A stretch of 64,000 nucleotides of DNA from Liriodendron chinense (taxonomy: Eukaryota; Streptophyta; Magnoliopsida; Magnoliales; Magnoliaceae), in contig PVNU02002348.1 of the NCBI GenBank assembly GCA_003013855.2, positions 1,301,538 to 1,365,537 of the forward strand. Direction: 5' to 3'. The position numbers and the translations under genes are program-made. Of this stretch, positions 1-11,677 are shown piece by piece. Within the stretch, counting starts at the first letter, position 1. Every line of letters begins with the position of its first letter. The notes below the pieces were generated by a model. The model worked only from the letters and a program-made list of their open reading frames with translations, had not been told where the DNA came from and ran no database searches.

Positions 1-2290
1 CTTCCATCACTTCTATCTTACACAAGGACGAGATTCCTTAAAATTTATCTTCCCAGGGGGGGAGTTCTTCCCAAGGAGGAGAGAAGTGTTAAATCCCATC
101 AAGTGGGGAAGGACGACTGGCCTTTTGATGGCCGCCCATCCGCCCCCTTGCCCACTAGTTTTCTAGTGGCTCGGATAATAAGGGTGGCCCATTTTGTGTA
201 TAAAGCCATGGCATGGCCCCCCTTTTCCATTCATGCATCTCTCTATTTCTTATCTCTCACTCACTTTCTTCTTTCTTTCAAGTTTTTCTTTCCCTCAAGT
301 GGTGGTCCCCCTTTTCTTTCAAGTGGTGGGGTTTTTGGTGAAGCTTTGGATAGCAAGGTGGTCCCTCTTTGGTGAGTGGTGAAGGTATGGCCCATTTCTT
401 TATCTTGTTTTCTTTTCACGCTTTCTCTTCTCTTTCTCATACTCTTCTTTATTTTCCTTCATTTAGGTACCCTTCAAGAGGTGTGGTGGGCCCCAGTTTG
501 AGAGACTTCAAGACTTGTTCAAAGCCTCAAGGTGGTGCATTGGAGTGGAGCTTTCAAATTTTTCTTCCACTTTCTTTCTCATCCTTTTCATGTGTGTGGA
601 GTGCTTTTTCCATGTCCATCAAGTGTGCATGGGAAAGTTTCATTCTTTCTTTCCATTGGAGTTGGGCCTGATTTGTAAGAAATGGGCCCAAAGTGAGGTT
701 AGGGCCTTTGGTGTATTTGGTTGGGCCCCAACCTTCATTTTGGACTCTCACATGTGCCTTTACCTTTTTTCCTTTTCTTTCATGTTTCTCATGCTTCTCC
801 ACTTTTCTTTTCCTTTCTTTTCAAGTGTTGGGACCATGGGAGTGAGTGAGGCCCACCTCAAATTTTTAGGCTTTCAACATCATTTGAGATAGCCCCCTTT
901 CTTTATTTATGCATGTATGGACAAGAGGAGCCCAAACCATACTCTACTTGCTTTTTCTTTTCTCAAGTGGGCTAAATTTTAAAGTTGGGCTTCTAATGCA
1001 CAAGTAGCCCTCCTCTCTTACCATTCTTTTGACTTGTAAACATTCTTTTTCTTTTTTGGTATCCTTAGAACAAAGTGTGGTAGGCCTCTTATCACCTTTC
1101 AAGATGGGTGAGCCCTTGGTCCATTTGTGGCTCATGTGTAATTTGGCAAAGGGGTTTCCACCACACTTTGTGCATGTGAGATTTTCTTCATTTGCACTTT
1201 TGAATTGGTGAGAGATTTGGGTTACTTGGTCATTCAAGGAGGCCCATTGATGGGTTATGCTACTAATTTTCTCAACTCCAAGTGGGTCCTTGAGTGATGG
1301 AAAGAATGTAATGCCTTCAAGTTGTTTATAATGTTTCCACCCTAAGTGGGTCCTTCCTTGAGATTTCTAAGTGGGCCTACCAACATTCTTGGTTTCTTAA
1401 ACCCATTTGGCAAGTCATTAATTCATATTTCTTTTGTTCTAAATGACTTCCAAGTCATGAAAAAGGTTGGTACACATAAGTTGCCCATGTTTGGCCCATG
1501 ATTGGACATTATTGGCTTTGCTTTGTAAATGGGCTATGTATACCAAACTTAACCATTTTCCTTTTATTCCATGAAGGTTGGGTGGTCCACTAAGTCAAGC
1601 TTTCACATGTTCAAGTGATTTTTCTTCCAATGAAGAGAGTGGTGAGGTTGTCTAAGTTTGATCCTTAGATGGGTGCTTCCAATCTTATTTTCTTCAAGTG
1701 AGCTATGTGTACTACTCTTAACCATTAAGGTGGTGCTTTTAAGTCACTCTTGACATACCACAATTTCCACCATTCTTCCTTTGTCCATGCACACATATAT
1801 AAAAGAAATGGCGGCATCTTAAGTGATGGTTATGAAGCTCATTGCCTTTATGTGACAAGTGGACCATCTCTTTGCTCCCAAGTGGTGGCTTGTGAATTTG
1901 GATCTTGCCACGACCCTTTTTTGGAAATGTGTCATTGGCCTTGGGGTTTGATTCTCATTGTGCCACATATACTTTTTGTGTTTTTGATGTTCTCATGTGC
2001 ATTAAGATGGTTCCCTTATCATATGTAGACTTTGATGTATGGCCCCTCTTAAGCAAACCCCACTCTCTTTTGAATGGGCGCCCAACAAATACCAATAGTG
2101 AGACATGGGGTTGGGACTCTGGATTTAACTTTGAGACATGAGTTTCCCCCTATGGCTTTTTATGGTTCAATTTTAACAAGTTTGAAGGTGAGATGCTTAC
2201 CTTATCAAGATCGTAGGAATCAATGGCGGATGGCACATGAGGTCATGGTAGTCGCACGCGAGAGGTCAGGGAATGGGGATCACATGGGTT
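1..2290. other. non-coding, low-complexity flank
   Basis: No credible gene is seen. The stretch is T-rich on the plus strand, with many scattered copies of short words such as AAGTGG, CAAGTGGG and GGCCCA. The short open frames have no domain-like composition. It lies downstream of the minus-strand relic F and could be the decayed 3' region of that element. I could not find LTR ends or target-site duplications to prove this. Confidence 0.5.
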
Positions 2291-2310
2291 CCTTAGCTAG
2301 GGAGCAATAG

Positions 2311-2928
2311 CCACTTCCAGATATCAAAGGTCATGGTACCCGAGAGCTGTGGGATGATTGGGTGGAACCTCCTCACCCACTGATTGAACATGTACTTGCT
2401 GGCACTCCTTTTGCTGGCCTCTACTCTCTTCGGTTTAAGAGAAGTAAGGCCAATCGCATGCTTCTTGCTGCCTTGTGTGAGAGGTGGAGAGATGAGACTC
2501 ATACTTTCCAGCTCCCATGTGGTGAGTGGGGGATTACTCCCCTTGATGTCTACATACAAATAGGCTTCCCTTTTCATGGGGTGACTGTGCCTCATGCTGG
2601 TTCTCTCTCATCTATCGAGCCTGAAGATTGGCTTCAACTTGTGAGGTTTATTCCCCCATCCTCGAAATTCCAGTATAATTAAGTGAAGCTTCGCTGGCCG
2701 AAGAACACTTTTGCTAAAATGGTACCCACAACTAAGCTCGAGGCTTTACACAAGGCACAGGCAATGATTACTTATGCTTTTGGTTTGTTCCTCTTTTGTC
2801 ATGCAAATGAGAGGTTTGATGCTCGTTTCCTTTGGTTGACTGAGGACTTGCATCAGCCTTATAACTGGAACGCTGCTATCTTAACTCGCATCTTTCAAGG
2901 TCTAGACAAGACCTCCAAGGCCAGTTGA
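2311..2928 (+). pseudogene. plant mobile domain (PMD) relic, N-terminal part
   Basis: The frame resembles the plant mobile domain (aminotransferase-like PMD) found in MAIN/MAIL1 proteins and in many plant transposons. Recognisable blocks are the stretch leading to ALCERWRDETHTFQLPCGEW, then the TPLDVYIQIGFPFHG block, and downstream a hydrophobic FGLFLFC segment followed by the WNAAILTRIF block typical of the family. A TAA at about 2680 interrupts the frame and the reading continues directly after it. No good start codon with context is visible. In host PMD proteins the domain acts in chromatin silencing, but this copy is broken and surrounded by retroelements, so I read it as a transposon-associated relic. 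Confidence 0.6.
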
Positions 2929-3281
2929 TCCTTTACCATATTTTGGCCCATGGTAGACGTATCTTCTGGCTTTTCCTTGTTTTAGATTTTCTTCTCTTTC
3001 TCGATTTTGACCCTTTTCTGCTGGTCAGACCTATTTATTCGAGCATTTTCCTCACATATCTCCCTTGATGAGGAGTGACATGGAGCCACCCATATGCCGC
3101 TTCATGTACTGGTGTATCAAGAACTGAAAACCCAACCCTCGTATCTCGAAAGACAACTAAAGAGCTGATGTGGATGGCCTTACTGACATCGATGTGAGTG
3201 CTCATCTTTTCTTGGATGCTGATTTTTTTGTTTCTTCAAACATCTGTTTTAATTGTGCCTTTCCTGTCAGTTTATCCACAT

Positions 3282-3651
3282 GCCATATGCTAGTGTTCCT
3301 CAATATTATACCCCAAAGCGGGTCGAGGCGTATGAGGCCTCTTGTATGCGGATCATTCTTTCCAACACAGAGTCCTTCCAATGGTACTTGGGTGAGAGAT
3401 TGCTTCGTTAGGTAACCGGTGTTGCTAGGGTTCCCATTTCTCCATCGCCACCTACAAATCAGATGCCTGCTGAGGCTGTTGATGATACTCTTACGGGTCA
3501 GCCAGGGTACCGTTTCACTATCCCTGATCGCGATTATACTGAGTTTGAACAGGGAACTCCCCTTCCACCATTGTATGATTCACGTGGTCTTCATCGCTAT
3601 GCTGGTGGTTCTGTGATGGCCTCGATGATGGATTTACGTCGTCAGGAGTAG
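3282..3651 (+). pseudogene. PMD-type protein relic, C-terminal part
   Basis: The open stretch contains a tyrosine-rich VPQYYTPKRVEAYE segment and a WYLGERLL segment ended by a stop near 3411. The same frame family resumes with a proline-rich linker and a segment ending at 3651. PMD genes usually continue past the conserved core in this way, and the position after the 2311-2928 relic fits a later exon. The 353 bases between them show no clear coding sequence and may be intronic. The assignment rests on order and composition rather than on strong motifs. Confidence 0.4.
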
Positions 3652-4680
3652 GAAGAGAAACGCGGGGACGGCGACTATGTTGGCGACCTGTAGCTGTTTT
3701 TTTCTCAGATGCTTGATTTTACATACAGCTCTTGTAAGGCTTCTTCTCTGTATCTTTCTTAATGATGTATGAACTTCCCTGTATTCCTACTTTAGTTGTT
3801 TCTTTCCTGTTTTGAACTTGACTTGAAGCATTCAGTTCCTCAGTCCTGATGTCTTGATGGTGTTTAATGATGTTCAATGGTCCGGATCGGGCCAGATGGG
3901 CCCTCAGGCGGCTCAGACTGCCTTGAGTAGATGGTATGGGTCTTCTTGTATCTTCTAAATGCTTGATTTTGACAATCAGTTGGCTTGAGAAGACTTTTAA
4001 TGAGTTAGATGATGTCTTGGACGGTCTAGATTGCTTGAATTGGCCCCATGTGTCCTCTTGAAAATTAAATATGGGATTTGGCCTTCTTTTCTGATGATTA
4101 GACACTTGATCTGACTACTTGGTGACTTATGTAAGCTTTTCCACGGTTCAAATTATGTTGGCTCAGCTTTTGAACAGCTTGGATCGCTTGTGGACCCCAC
4201 TTGATGGATTTTCTTTCTTTTTGGCCTGATCAGACCCATGTCAGCAGTAGCTCTTCATGATTTGATGGGTGGGGAATCTTTCAGACAATTTGGATCAACT
4301 TCTGTCCAAATCTGCATTCAATCGGAGTTTCGGGCGGCCTTCAGAGTGTCATTTGTTGATGTGGCCTGACAATCTCACCTACCAGCGGACTGCGGGGCCA
4401 ATCCCGGGAAGGGAGAGGCAGAGCGTCCGTATAGGTGGCCTAGTGGAGGCCGCCCGTCTCTCTGTTCATGTGCGGTCTGGGCTGATCCTGATTCAGACAT
4501 TCCTAGCAGCTTCACTGTCGCTATCTCCTTCATTCCTCATACTCAGCTTTGATTTCAGCCATGAATCTTACATTCTCTTTGTCTTTTCTTCTTCTTTTGT
4601 CTTCTTCTCTTTTTATCCCTTCTTTAGTAACCCTTGATGATGATTGGTGGGCCATTATGGCATAACTTGATGGGTCCCAT
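3652..4680. other. non-coding gap between the two PMD-like relics
   Basis: I see no credible gene here. The sequence is mixed, with CTTGATGG/TTGATTTT-like words and several short accidental frames. It could hold the 3' untranslated part of the upstream relic and the promoter of the downstream one, but no convincing TATA box or poly(A) signal was found. Confidence 0.4.
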
Positions 4681-6063
4681 GTGTTGGGAGGTGATGGTGC
4701 CTTTAATGGGGGTGAGATCTCTCTAGTTGGTGGTGTGGATGGGGTATTGAATGGGGTTGTTGATAGTGGCTTGAATGGGGTTGTTGGAGAAGCTTTGAAT
4801 GCCCCCATTAATGGTGGGATTTCTGGAAATTCAGATCTTCATGGGGCATTGAATGGTGGGGATTTAGATGTTAGCAATGGATTTGAGAGAAGGGCCATGG
4901 GTGAGGCTATACATTCATCGGATGTGGGCCATATGGATAGTGTGATCCATGGTGAGGATGAGGTCATGATGGACATAGATGGGCTGATCTCATATTTTGA
5001 TGGTATGGATGGTTCAGATGATACTTTTGATGGCTTGGATGCACTTGATAATGGCCGAGATGCACGGTACACTTACTTGGGCAGACTTGATGTGATCATT
5101 GATGATGTCTCCTTGACGATGGATGGTGTGGATGTCCCGATGATCCCTTTGGCTGGACAGAGTGGTATCTTGATTCCTAGCTTTATGATGGAGAGGACTG
5201 TAGGTCTAGATCTGACAGTTGATTCTTCGATCGGGGCCATCAGGGCCTTTCTTGACGGTTCAGATGCTCTTTTCAGTGGTCAGATTGTTCAGGATGCCAC
5301 AATGTGCAGTGTGATCTTTGCAGACATCCTTCTTGATAGAGATTACCGACCTTCTTCTAATCATCGGTCCTTTGCGCATTCTATTCACGAGGTTGGCGAG
5401 TCTTCTCATGCGGCCGAGATGGTGACGGTTTCAGACAGTGATGCGACTATATCAGACATAGCCGCTACTGGGGATGTTTCAGGGACTGTTATTGATGATG
5501 TCGTAGAGGTTCCAGCTTTTCCTTCTCCCTCGCCCGTTAACCTTCCAATTCTTGAGGAGATGTCAGGGATTTCTGGACCTTTTGTTCTGGAGGGGATCCC
5601 TGTGAGAACTTGTCAGTTGCTTCCTCGTATTTCTTGTTCACCACGACTACTTGCCTGGCTTGACAGATTATCATCTTACGAGATTCGGGAGTTAGAGTCA
5701 TATAGCTTTGAGGGTTTGCTCCATATGGCTAGAGTGGACATTGATTGGAGGATGCTCAGTGCCGCATTGATTGACTGGTTCCCCTCGCTGAACTTGTTTG
5801 TGTTCAACGATATGGAGATGGGGCCTTCTTTGGAGAAGCTTGCGCTTTACAGGTCTTCCTTGGGATTATACGCAGTATTTCTCGCCGAAGACTGCCACCC
5901 CGCAGAACTGGTTTGGGATTCCGTATCTTCTTTGGCCTACAGTCGATGGTCAGGATGCTATGGTCTTTTCTTTGGACTCATTATACGATCTCTTTTTAGG
6001 CCCTCGGAGTACGGCAGTGTCCACACTTTCTCTGAATGCACTAATGTTCTATCTAGTAGCTAA
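4681..6063 (+). pseudogene. DUF7745/PMD-like protein, first exon(s)
   Basis: The 460-codon open frame has two parts. Residues 1 to about 270 are a low-complexity acidic, Gly/Asp/Asn-rich region with repeated LNGVV- and DGMDG-like words. Residues from about 300 contain blocks (LLAWLDRLSS, LIDWFPSLNLFVFNDMEM) resembling the start of the plant DUF7745/mobile-domain superfamily, where a Trp/Phe-rich motif precedes a 'P-S/T-LEE' block. The frame then drifts, and the rest of the fold is found in other frames downstream to about 7170, so the gene is frameshifted. The start is only the first ATG of the frame. The function is unknown. It may be an antisense accessory gene of the adjacent minus-strand Tat-like relic. 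Confidence 0.45.
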
Positions 6064-7170
6064 GGTGTTATTCTCAGGATGGCGCCGATCTCAGACCCCT
6101 CTGCTCTTCGAGGTAATGAGGTGATGAGCCGTGTTGTTCGTCGACAGGGGGTTATTTTTCTTGTCCTGGCTAAGCTATTCAACGGGTTGACTGACTGTGC
6201 CCTAGGCCATACCCGTGTTCTTCGCGGCTGCTGTGCATTTCTTCAGGTAATCCTTTCATACTTTTTCTTTCTTATCCTTGGAACTATATGCTTTAGCTGA
6301 GTCTGTTTGTTTTCTCATGATCAGATTTGGCTATGGGAGCACCTTTATATGACCGTTCTTGTATCGTTTCCCGGCACTCGTCGCCCTGATCTTATGTGCC
6401 ATATCATGGAGTTTCTCCCACATACAGCTAGGATGAGTGAGCCTTTGTACAGCAAGATGTTTGCCGAGTTACGCAACTGGAACGTTCGTTGGGAGTCATC
6501 TTGACTTTCACTCCCTCTAGTGCTTTGTGATGCTCGTCACCTTCCTCTGATGCTGGTAAGCTTCTTCTCCTATTTCTCTTATCATCCTATCCGATTATTG
6601 CGGTAGTTCGGGTATGAGCAGGATGCTCCGCATTTTGCTTTCTCGGGTATCGGGCGTCGACTACTTCCCGCCAGATCATCCTATTTTAAGACTCGAGTTG
6701 ATGGGTCTTGGGCAGGTCACCTGACTGCTGACTTGCTAGGCTTTGAGCTACGGGTATTCCCAATAGCGACTGCCCCATACCGGCATTGGGTCGCTGAGCA
6801 GCCTCTGTATCAGCGCATTCCTTGCTGGCACCTGACGGCCGATGAGGATGAGCTGTATGTCCTTGAGGATGCTGGTTCTTCATCTGGTTCATATGAACCC
6901 TTCGAGGAGCACCCATTTATCGATCCTGGCTTCCTCTTGGCCACTCATGGCCACTTGCTGTCCGAGATTTTCGCACTTCGGTATCATTGTGAGATGATTT
7001 TAGGAGATTGGCTGTTGATCAGAGGTTGTCTGATGAGAAGACAGCGATCCGTAGCCTTGAGAGAGATGAGGTGCATTACCTGTGCATGAAGGTGAGAAGG
7101 CTGAGAGCGAGGCTATTTCATTATGAGTCAGACGACTTACCTGACATGGCTTTTGAGGAGGGTACAGATT
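6064..7170 (+). pseudogene. DUF7745/PMD-like protein, downstream exons
   Basis: This continues the preceding relic. A frame from about 6079 ends in GCCAFLQ and is followed by a plausible GT-AG intron (6247-6324). After it comes IWLWEHLYMTVLVSFPGTR, matching the 'Q-x-W-x-x-EHL' block I associate with DUF7745-type proteins. A second GT-AG intron is possible at about 6556-6608, followed by a frame ending in acidic and Arg-rich sequence near 7170. Splice sites that rejoin the conserved W-EHL block across the gap argue that this was once a spliced gene. No catalytic residues are recognised. Confidence 0.4.
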
Positions 7171-8261
7171 GATTTTCTGCTTTTAAGGGTTGTATCGGCA
7201 GTCTATATGTCCCTTTTTTGCATGGTACATGACTGGCTATGATGCATTTTTTATATTTTTAAAAGAAATGATATATGTAAAAGAAATACAATACATTAAT
7301 GGAAAGAGAAAACTTTTTGGGAATTTATTGTGCCATGAGTTGTCTTGTGAGTGTGTGTCTGGATTTTGTGTTGGGATGTAGGAGTTAGAACTGAGGTTCG
7401 GCTTTGACCAATGTTTCGAGATTGACTTCTGGGGGATCCCTTTGGTTCCCTAAAGGTGTAGGTAGCTGAAACTGTTACTTTCTAAGAGTTTTGTCAGAGT
7501 TCGTAGAGTTCCTGTCCCTAAATGTACTTCTTCTTGCTCTCGAACTGGGACTGCTTGAGCTGATCCGGACTGCCTTGCCTCCTGCTACCTGCACTTTTTA
7601 TTTTTTTTTCTTTTTTAGCCATTTTTTCCTGTAGTGCTCTTTCGAGTTTTCACCACAGCCGGCTTTTCCCGTCATTTTTTATTATGGCGCCCTTTCGGGT
7701 TTTCACCACGTCCCGGGTATTTGATCTTGTCCTCCCCTTAGCAGCTGTATTATTTTTACCCTCAGCGCCCTTTCGGGTTTTCACCAAGTTTGTTGTGTGC
7801 CCAATGTTTTTACTCGGAGCTCCCTTTCAGGTTTTCACCCCATCCTCTTTGTTTAGGCACATACTTTTTTTTCTTTTTCTGGATTTTTCTAGATAACTGG
7901 GGTGGCTAGAGGTCGAGAATCCATCGTTTGCCAGCCGATGGTAGCCTTTCAGCCCTTATCCTAAGTTATTATGGTAGAGCTGTCGGTCTGAGCTAGAGAC
8001 CCTTCTGAGGTGGATGAATGGATGTGTTTTCTTTTCGGGTTGATTTTTTTCTTAGTGCCTTGTTTTGGCTTCCCTATTTTCTTTCTCTTTTTGTTCTTTT
8101 CTTTATACTCTTTTTTTATTATCTTTTTTCTTCTTCTTTTTTCTTTTGAAATCCTTTATTTGGAACACTTGTTGGTGGATGGAAAGGATTTCTCAAAGCT
8201 CCTAACTTCGACCCATTTACTTCAGCTCTACTAATATAACTCTTCATAAGGTTAGAATGAC
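7171..8261. other. non-coding stretch with a dispersed 18-20 bp motif
   Basis: I see no gene. T-rich tracts dominate. The word CCCTTTCGGGTTTTCACC occurs in four versions, two well conserved and two more diverged, at about 7639, 7690, 7772 and 7824. Read on the minus strand this lies downstream of the pol relic F, so it may belong to the 3' untranslated region of that Tat/Ogre-like element. Confidence 0.45.
7637..7842. repeat. four dispersed copies of a CCCTTTCGGGTTTTCACC motif
   Basis: Copies lie near 7639 (diverged), 7690, 7772 and 7824 (one base changed), each followed by CAC/CAA. The start-to-start spacing is about 51, 82 and 52 bases, which suggests a period of about 51 with one unit lost. 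CCCTTTCGGG is itself close to a stem with a TTT centre. Confidence 0.5.
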
Positions 8262-9430
8262 TTACCCGTGAAAGATCTTCACTTTGTCGGCATTGATCGG
8301 CTCAGGAAGATCCACCCCTCTCATGTTAGTGAGCCTGAGGACACCTCCTGGAAGTACTTGTCTGATGATCAGCGGTCCATCCCATGATAGTTTGAACTTT
8401 CCTCTGGGATCCGAAATGTGTGACAGTAGAATCTTCTTCATAACCATGTTGCCCACCTTGAAACTTCTTTTTTGGACTCTCTTATTGTAAGCCTGAGCGA
8501 TCCTTTTCTGATAACACTAGGAATGACTTAGCGCACGCATGCGCTTCTCGTCTGCTAGCTGTAACTGATCGAATCTGGCTCGTTGCCATTCTCCTTCTTC
8601 AATTCCACTTTCCAGTAACACCCGTAGTGACGGTATTTCCACCTCGACTAGTAGAACTGCTTCCATTCCATAAGTAAGCTCAAAAGGAGTAGTGCTTGTA
8701 ACAGACCGTACAGACGTTCGATGGGCCCAAAGTGCATATGGGAGCATATCTGACCAATCTCGATAGGTTATGACCATCTTCTCGAGTATCCTGACGATCG
8801 TCTTATTGGCAGCTTCTACCCCACCATTCATCTGAGGACGTTAAGGGCTTGATCAATGACATCAAAGCTTGAACTTGCTGAGGAAGTCATCCATCTTCTT
8901 ATTGACGAATGGGGTCCCGTTATCTGTGATGACAGCGTTTGGAATTCCATATCGGCATATGATGTTGTTCTTCATAAATTTGACCACCTGAGATGCTGCT
9001 ATGTGGTGTAGGAGGCTACTTCTACCCATTTGGTGAAATAGGCAACTGCCACAAGTATATACTTGTGACCGTTTGATGCTTTTGGATTCAGCTTCCCAAT
9101 GATGTCGAGTCCCCACATAGAGAAAGGCCAAGGAGTTGTCAGGTTGTACAATTCTGATGAAGGGGCATGAATTTGATTTGCATGCTCCTAACACTTGAAG
9201 CATTTTCTGACATGCTGGTAGCAATCCGTCTCCATAATGAGCCAATAGTAGCTGAGTCATAGAATCTTTTTCACCATCATGTGCCCATTCATGTGTGGTC
9301 CACAAATTCCTTCGTGTATTTATTTTATGATCTTAGCAGCTTCTGCTTCATCGACACATCGAAGAAGGACTTGATTGTAGGATCGCTTGTAAAGAATTTC
9401 ACCACTAATGGTGAACTGGCCGGCTAAACA
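8262..9430 (-). pseudogene. element F: Tat/Ogre-like integrase relic
   Basis: On the minus strand the integrase of a Ty3/gypsy polyprotein is readable in three broken frames. The catalytic core (8862-9305) includes the FMKNNIICRYGIPNAVITDNG block. The next part (8517-8831) has MNGGVEAANK and a YRDWSDMLPYALWAHRTS block, including the catalytic Glu region. The C-terminal part (8262-8456) has the WDGPLIIRQVLPGGVLRL segment, equivalent to the GPY/F module, and ends in a natural-looking stop. Stops and frameshifts separate the blocks, so it cannot make integrase. The blocks resemble the Ogre/Tat branch. No LTR for this element was located. Confidence 0.75.
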
Positions 9431-10541
9431 CTAGATGGTTAGGCGGTCTGTTGCTATTGCTGCTTCCGGATATTCTTGGGTTTCGAGACATTGATTGATG
9501 TCGGCATACCAGGGGTTGTCAGGGGCGGCTTCGGCCTCTCTTATCTGTAGGCAGAAGGCAGGTTCTTCTTGAGTTTCGACTGTGAGCTCCCATTCTGAAG
9601 TTCCTTTCAGGATCTCGAGCATTGATGCAAGAGTAGCGAGAGCATCCACAAAATGATTCTTGGCCCTGGGCATCTACGAGAAGGTGATTTCTTTGAATCT
9701 TTGACCAGATTTTCAAAGTACACATGATATGGTATCAACTTCTCGTCCTTGGTCTTCCATTCACCATTGATCTGATTAATGATAAGTTGTGAGTCTCTAA
9801 ATACCCATAACTTCTTAACACCCAAGATTATGGCTTCCCTTAGACCAGCGATGCATGCTTCATACTCTGTCATGTTGTTTGTGCACTTGAATGCTACGTG
9901 CCTTGAGATAGGAATAGGGATGTCATCTGGAGAGTAGAGGATTGCTCCGATTCCACTTCCTTTAGAGTTGGTTGCGCCATCGAGGAATAACATCCACTCA
10001 TCTTTCTTCTTCTTCTCTTCACCTTCGATGAGCAAGAGATCTTCATTAAGGAAGAATGTCTCGAGCGGTTGATAATCAAGGAGAGAGTGAGCGGCGAGAT
10101 GATTAGTGAGGGACTGCCCCTTTATTGCCTTCTGAGTGACATAGGTGATGTCGAACTCAGACAAGAGTAGTTACCACTTAGTTATCCTTCCAGTGAGTGC
10201 TGGCTTCTCGAACAAGTACTTAAGAGGATCCATACGAGCGAGGAAGAGAATAGGGAATGTAGTCATGTATTGTCGAAGTCGTTGAGTTACCCAGACTAGG
10301 GCGAGGCAAGTCTTCTCGATTGGGGAATACCTCGTCTCGTAGTCAGTGAACTTTCGGCTCAAATAGTATATTACTTGTTCCTTCTTCCTAGTCTCATCGT
10401 GCTGGCCGAGGACACAACCAATGGCTTCTGCTGCTACCGAGATGTATAACAATAGGGGTCGTCCGGGAGTGGGCGGCACTAGAACTGGAGGACTCATGAG
10501 ATACTTCTTGATGCGGTTGAAGGTGACTTGACAATCGTCAT
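9431..10541 (-). pseudogene. element F: RT end, RNase H and second (archaeal-type) RNase H relic
   Basis: Minus-strand frames encode the RT-connection and first RNase H (10171-10541: VIYYLSRKFTDYETRYSPIEK). A nonsense codon follows where a Gln would be expected. Next comes a second RNase H (9607-10164: LFLDGATNSKG, NNMTEYEACIAGL, DSQLIINQINGEW). Two RNase H domains in series are a hallmark of the Tat lineage. The upstream RT, protease and gag are missing because element B is inserted at 10542, within the RT-to-RNase H segment. The remainder of F should lie beyond B, outside this window. Confidence 0.75.
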
Positions 10542-11198
10542 TGTTGAGCGCTTAAATGTGTATATTCTAACCCCATTTCATCACTAACTATGCATGGTTT
10601 TCAAGCTTAAAGACTACTCTAATGCGTGGTTTTATGATAGTAGAAATGAGAGGGACTTTACTTGATCGATAGCTAAAAGAGTGCATTTAGGAACCTGAGA
10701 TGAAGACCCAAGGTAGGCCAAAGAAAGAAGAAAGCAAAGAGAGAAGGAAGAGAGAAGAAGGAAAGAAGAAAAAATGCAGAAAATTAAGTCTTACTGGTCC
10801 TGACCGGTCGACCAACCCCTTTCTACCTCTCTGGACACCAAATACAAGAGGTCGAACCCCCCCCCCCCCCCCCCCCCCCCCCCCAACCTTGCACGCTGGA
10901 CTGTCCACAGAAGGGTTCGACCGGTCGTGAGTGGTTGGCCAGTGTATTGCGGCGAGATTTCAGCAGCTTCCTCTTGAAGCTCCAATTTTTGTGCACAAGT
11001 GCGTAAGTGCTATGTAAATCTGGAAGATTCTGAAGCGGTAGAGCCTCTCCACTAAAAAAGGAAACCTAGGGGACGTAGCTAAGGCATCCTAGAAGAGATC
11101 TACAAAGGTGGGAGGTGGCAGAAGTAGGATTCGGAGTTCCACAACTCCCTCTAGTTTTTGTTTTCTAGTTTTATGTTTTTAGTTGTTTTCATGCTTCC
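10542..11198 (+). repeat. element B 5' LTR, first part
   Basis: It begins TGTTGAGCGCTTAAATGTGT and matches in order the reverse complement of the solo LTR at 49556-51178. It contains a purine-rich AAGAAGAAAG tract, two decayed GACCGGTC palindromes (about 10798-10815 and 10916-10925) and a 28-base C run between them. It is broken at 11194-11198 (CTTCC), the target site of element A, and continues at 22136. Confidence 0.75.
10857..10884 (+). repeat. homopolymer run of 28 C
   Basis: An uninterrupted C run lies within the LTR of B, next to decayed palindromes. Two similar long C/G runs occur in elements D and E. It may be real expansion or an assembly artefact. Confidence 0.9.
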
Positions 11199-11495
11199 TG
11201 TTGAACCTCCAATTTATACATTGCATTGCCCATTACACTACATAATTTGCATGATTTTCATGGTTAAAAGGCCCACCTAACATGTGTTTTGTGATTGTAG
11301 AGATAAGAGGGGATTTCATCAAATTGGAGTCAAAAGATTACATTTGAAGACATTGGATGAAGTCCTAAGATGGACCAAGGAAAGAAGAAGAAAGAGAGAG
11401 AAAAGAGAATGAAGAAAAGAAGAAAAAGATGAAGGAATACAAGGCTGACCGGTCGTCCGACCGGTCAGCCACATCACAGGAACAAGAAGAAGAAA

Positions 11496-11677
11496 GGCCG
11501 ACCGCAGTACTGGCCAGCCGGTACGTGTGACCTAGTTCCGTTATCTAGTCGGGCTGGCCAGTACTGGCCAGCCCGTACGTGCGACCTACTCAGCCTCCAG
11601 TCAGGCTGGCCAGAACTGGCCAGCCGACGTGAGTGATCTGCAAAGTTTTTCGAGCAGGCTGGCCAGTGCTGACAAGC
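11496..11677. repeat. variant palindromic array, CTGGCCAG core
   Basis: Palindromes begin at about 11496 (chimeric), 11551, 11603 and 11656, a period of 52-55 bases. The core is CTGGCCAG-TA-CTGGCCAG, one copy with AA in the centre and the last decayed. The architecture equals the GACCGGTC arrays of the surrounding LTR: two copies of an 8-bp palindrome separated by 2 bases, with spacers of about 28-31 bases. The sequence is different. Confidence 0.85.

Noticed and set aside
103..892. Overlapping small ORFs rich in Phe, Ser and Leu
   Set aside because: They are products of T-rich sequence with no domain, start context or conservation.
2311..3651. Functional host MAIN/MAIL1-type gene
   Set aside because: There is a stop inside the domain, no intact start, and the surroundings are retroelements. 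It was kept as a relic only.
8010..8234. Hydrophobic 74-codon ORF resembling a membrane protein
   Set aside because: It is translated from a poly-T/CTTT tract; the hydrophobicity is compositional.
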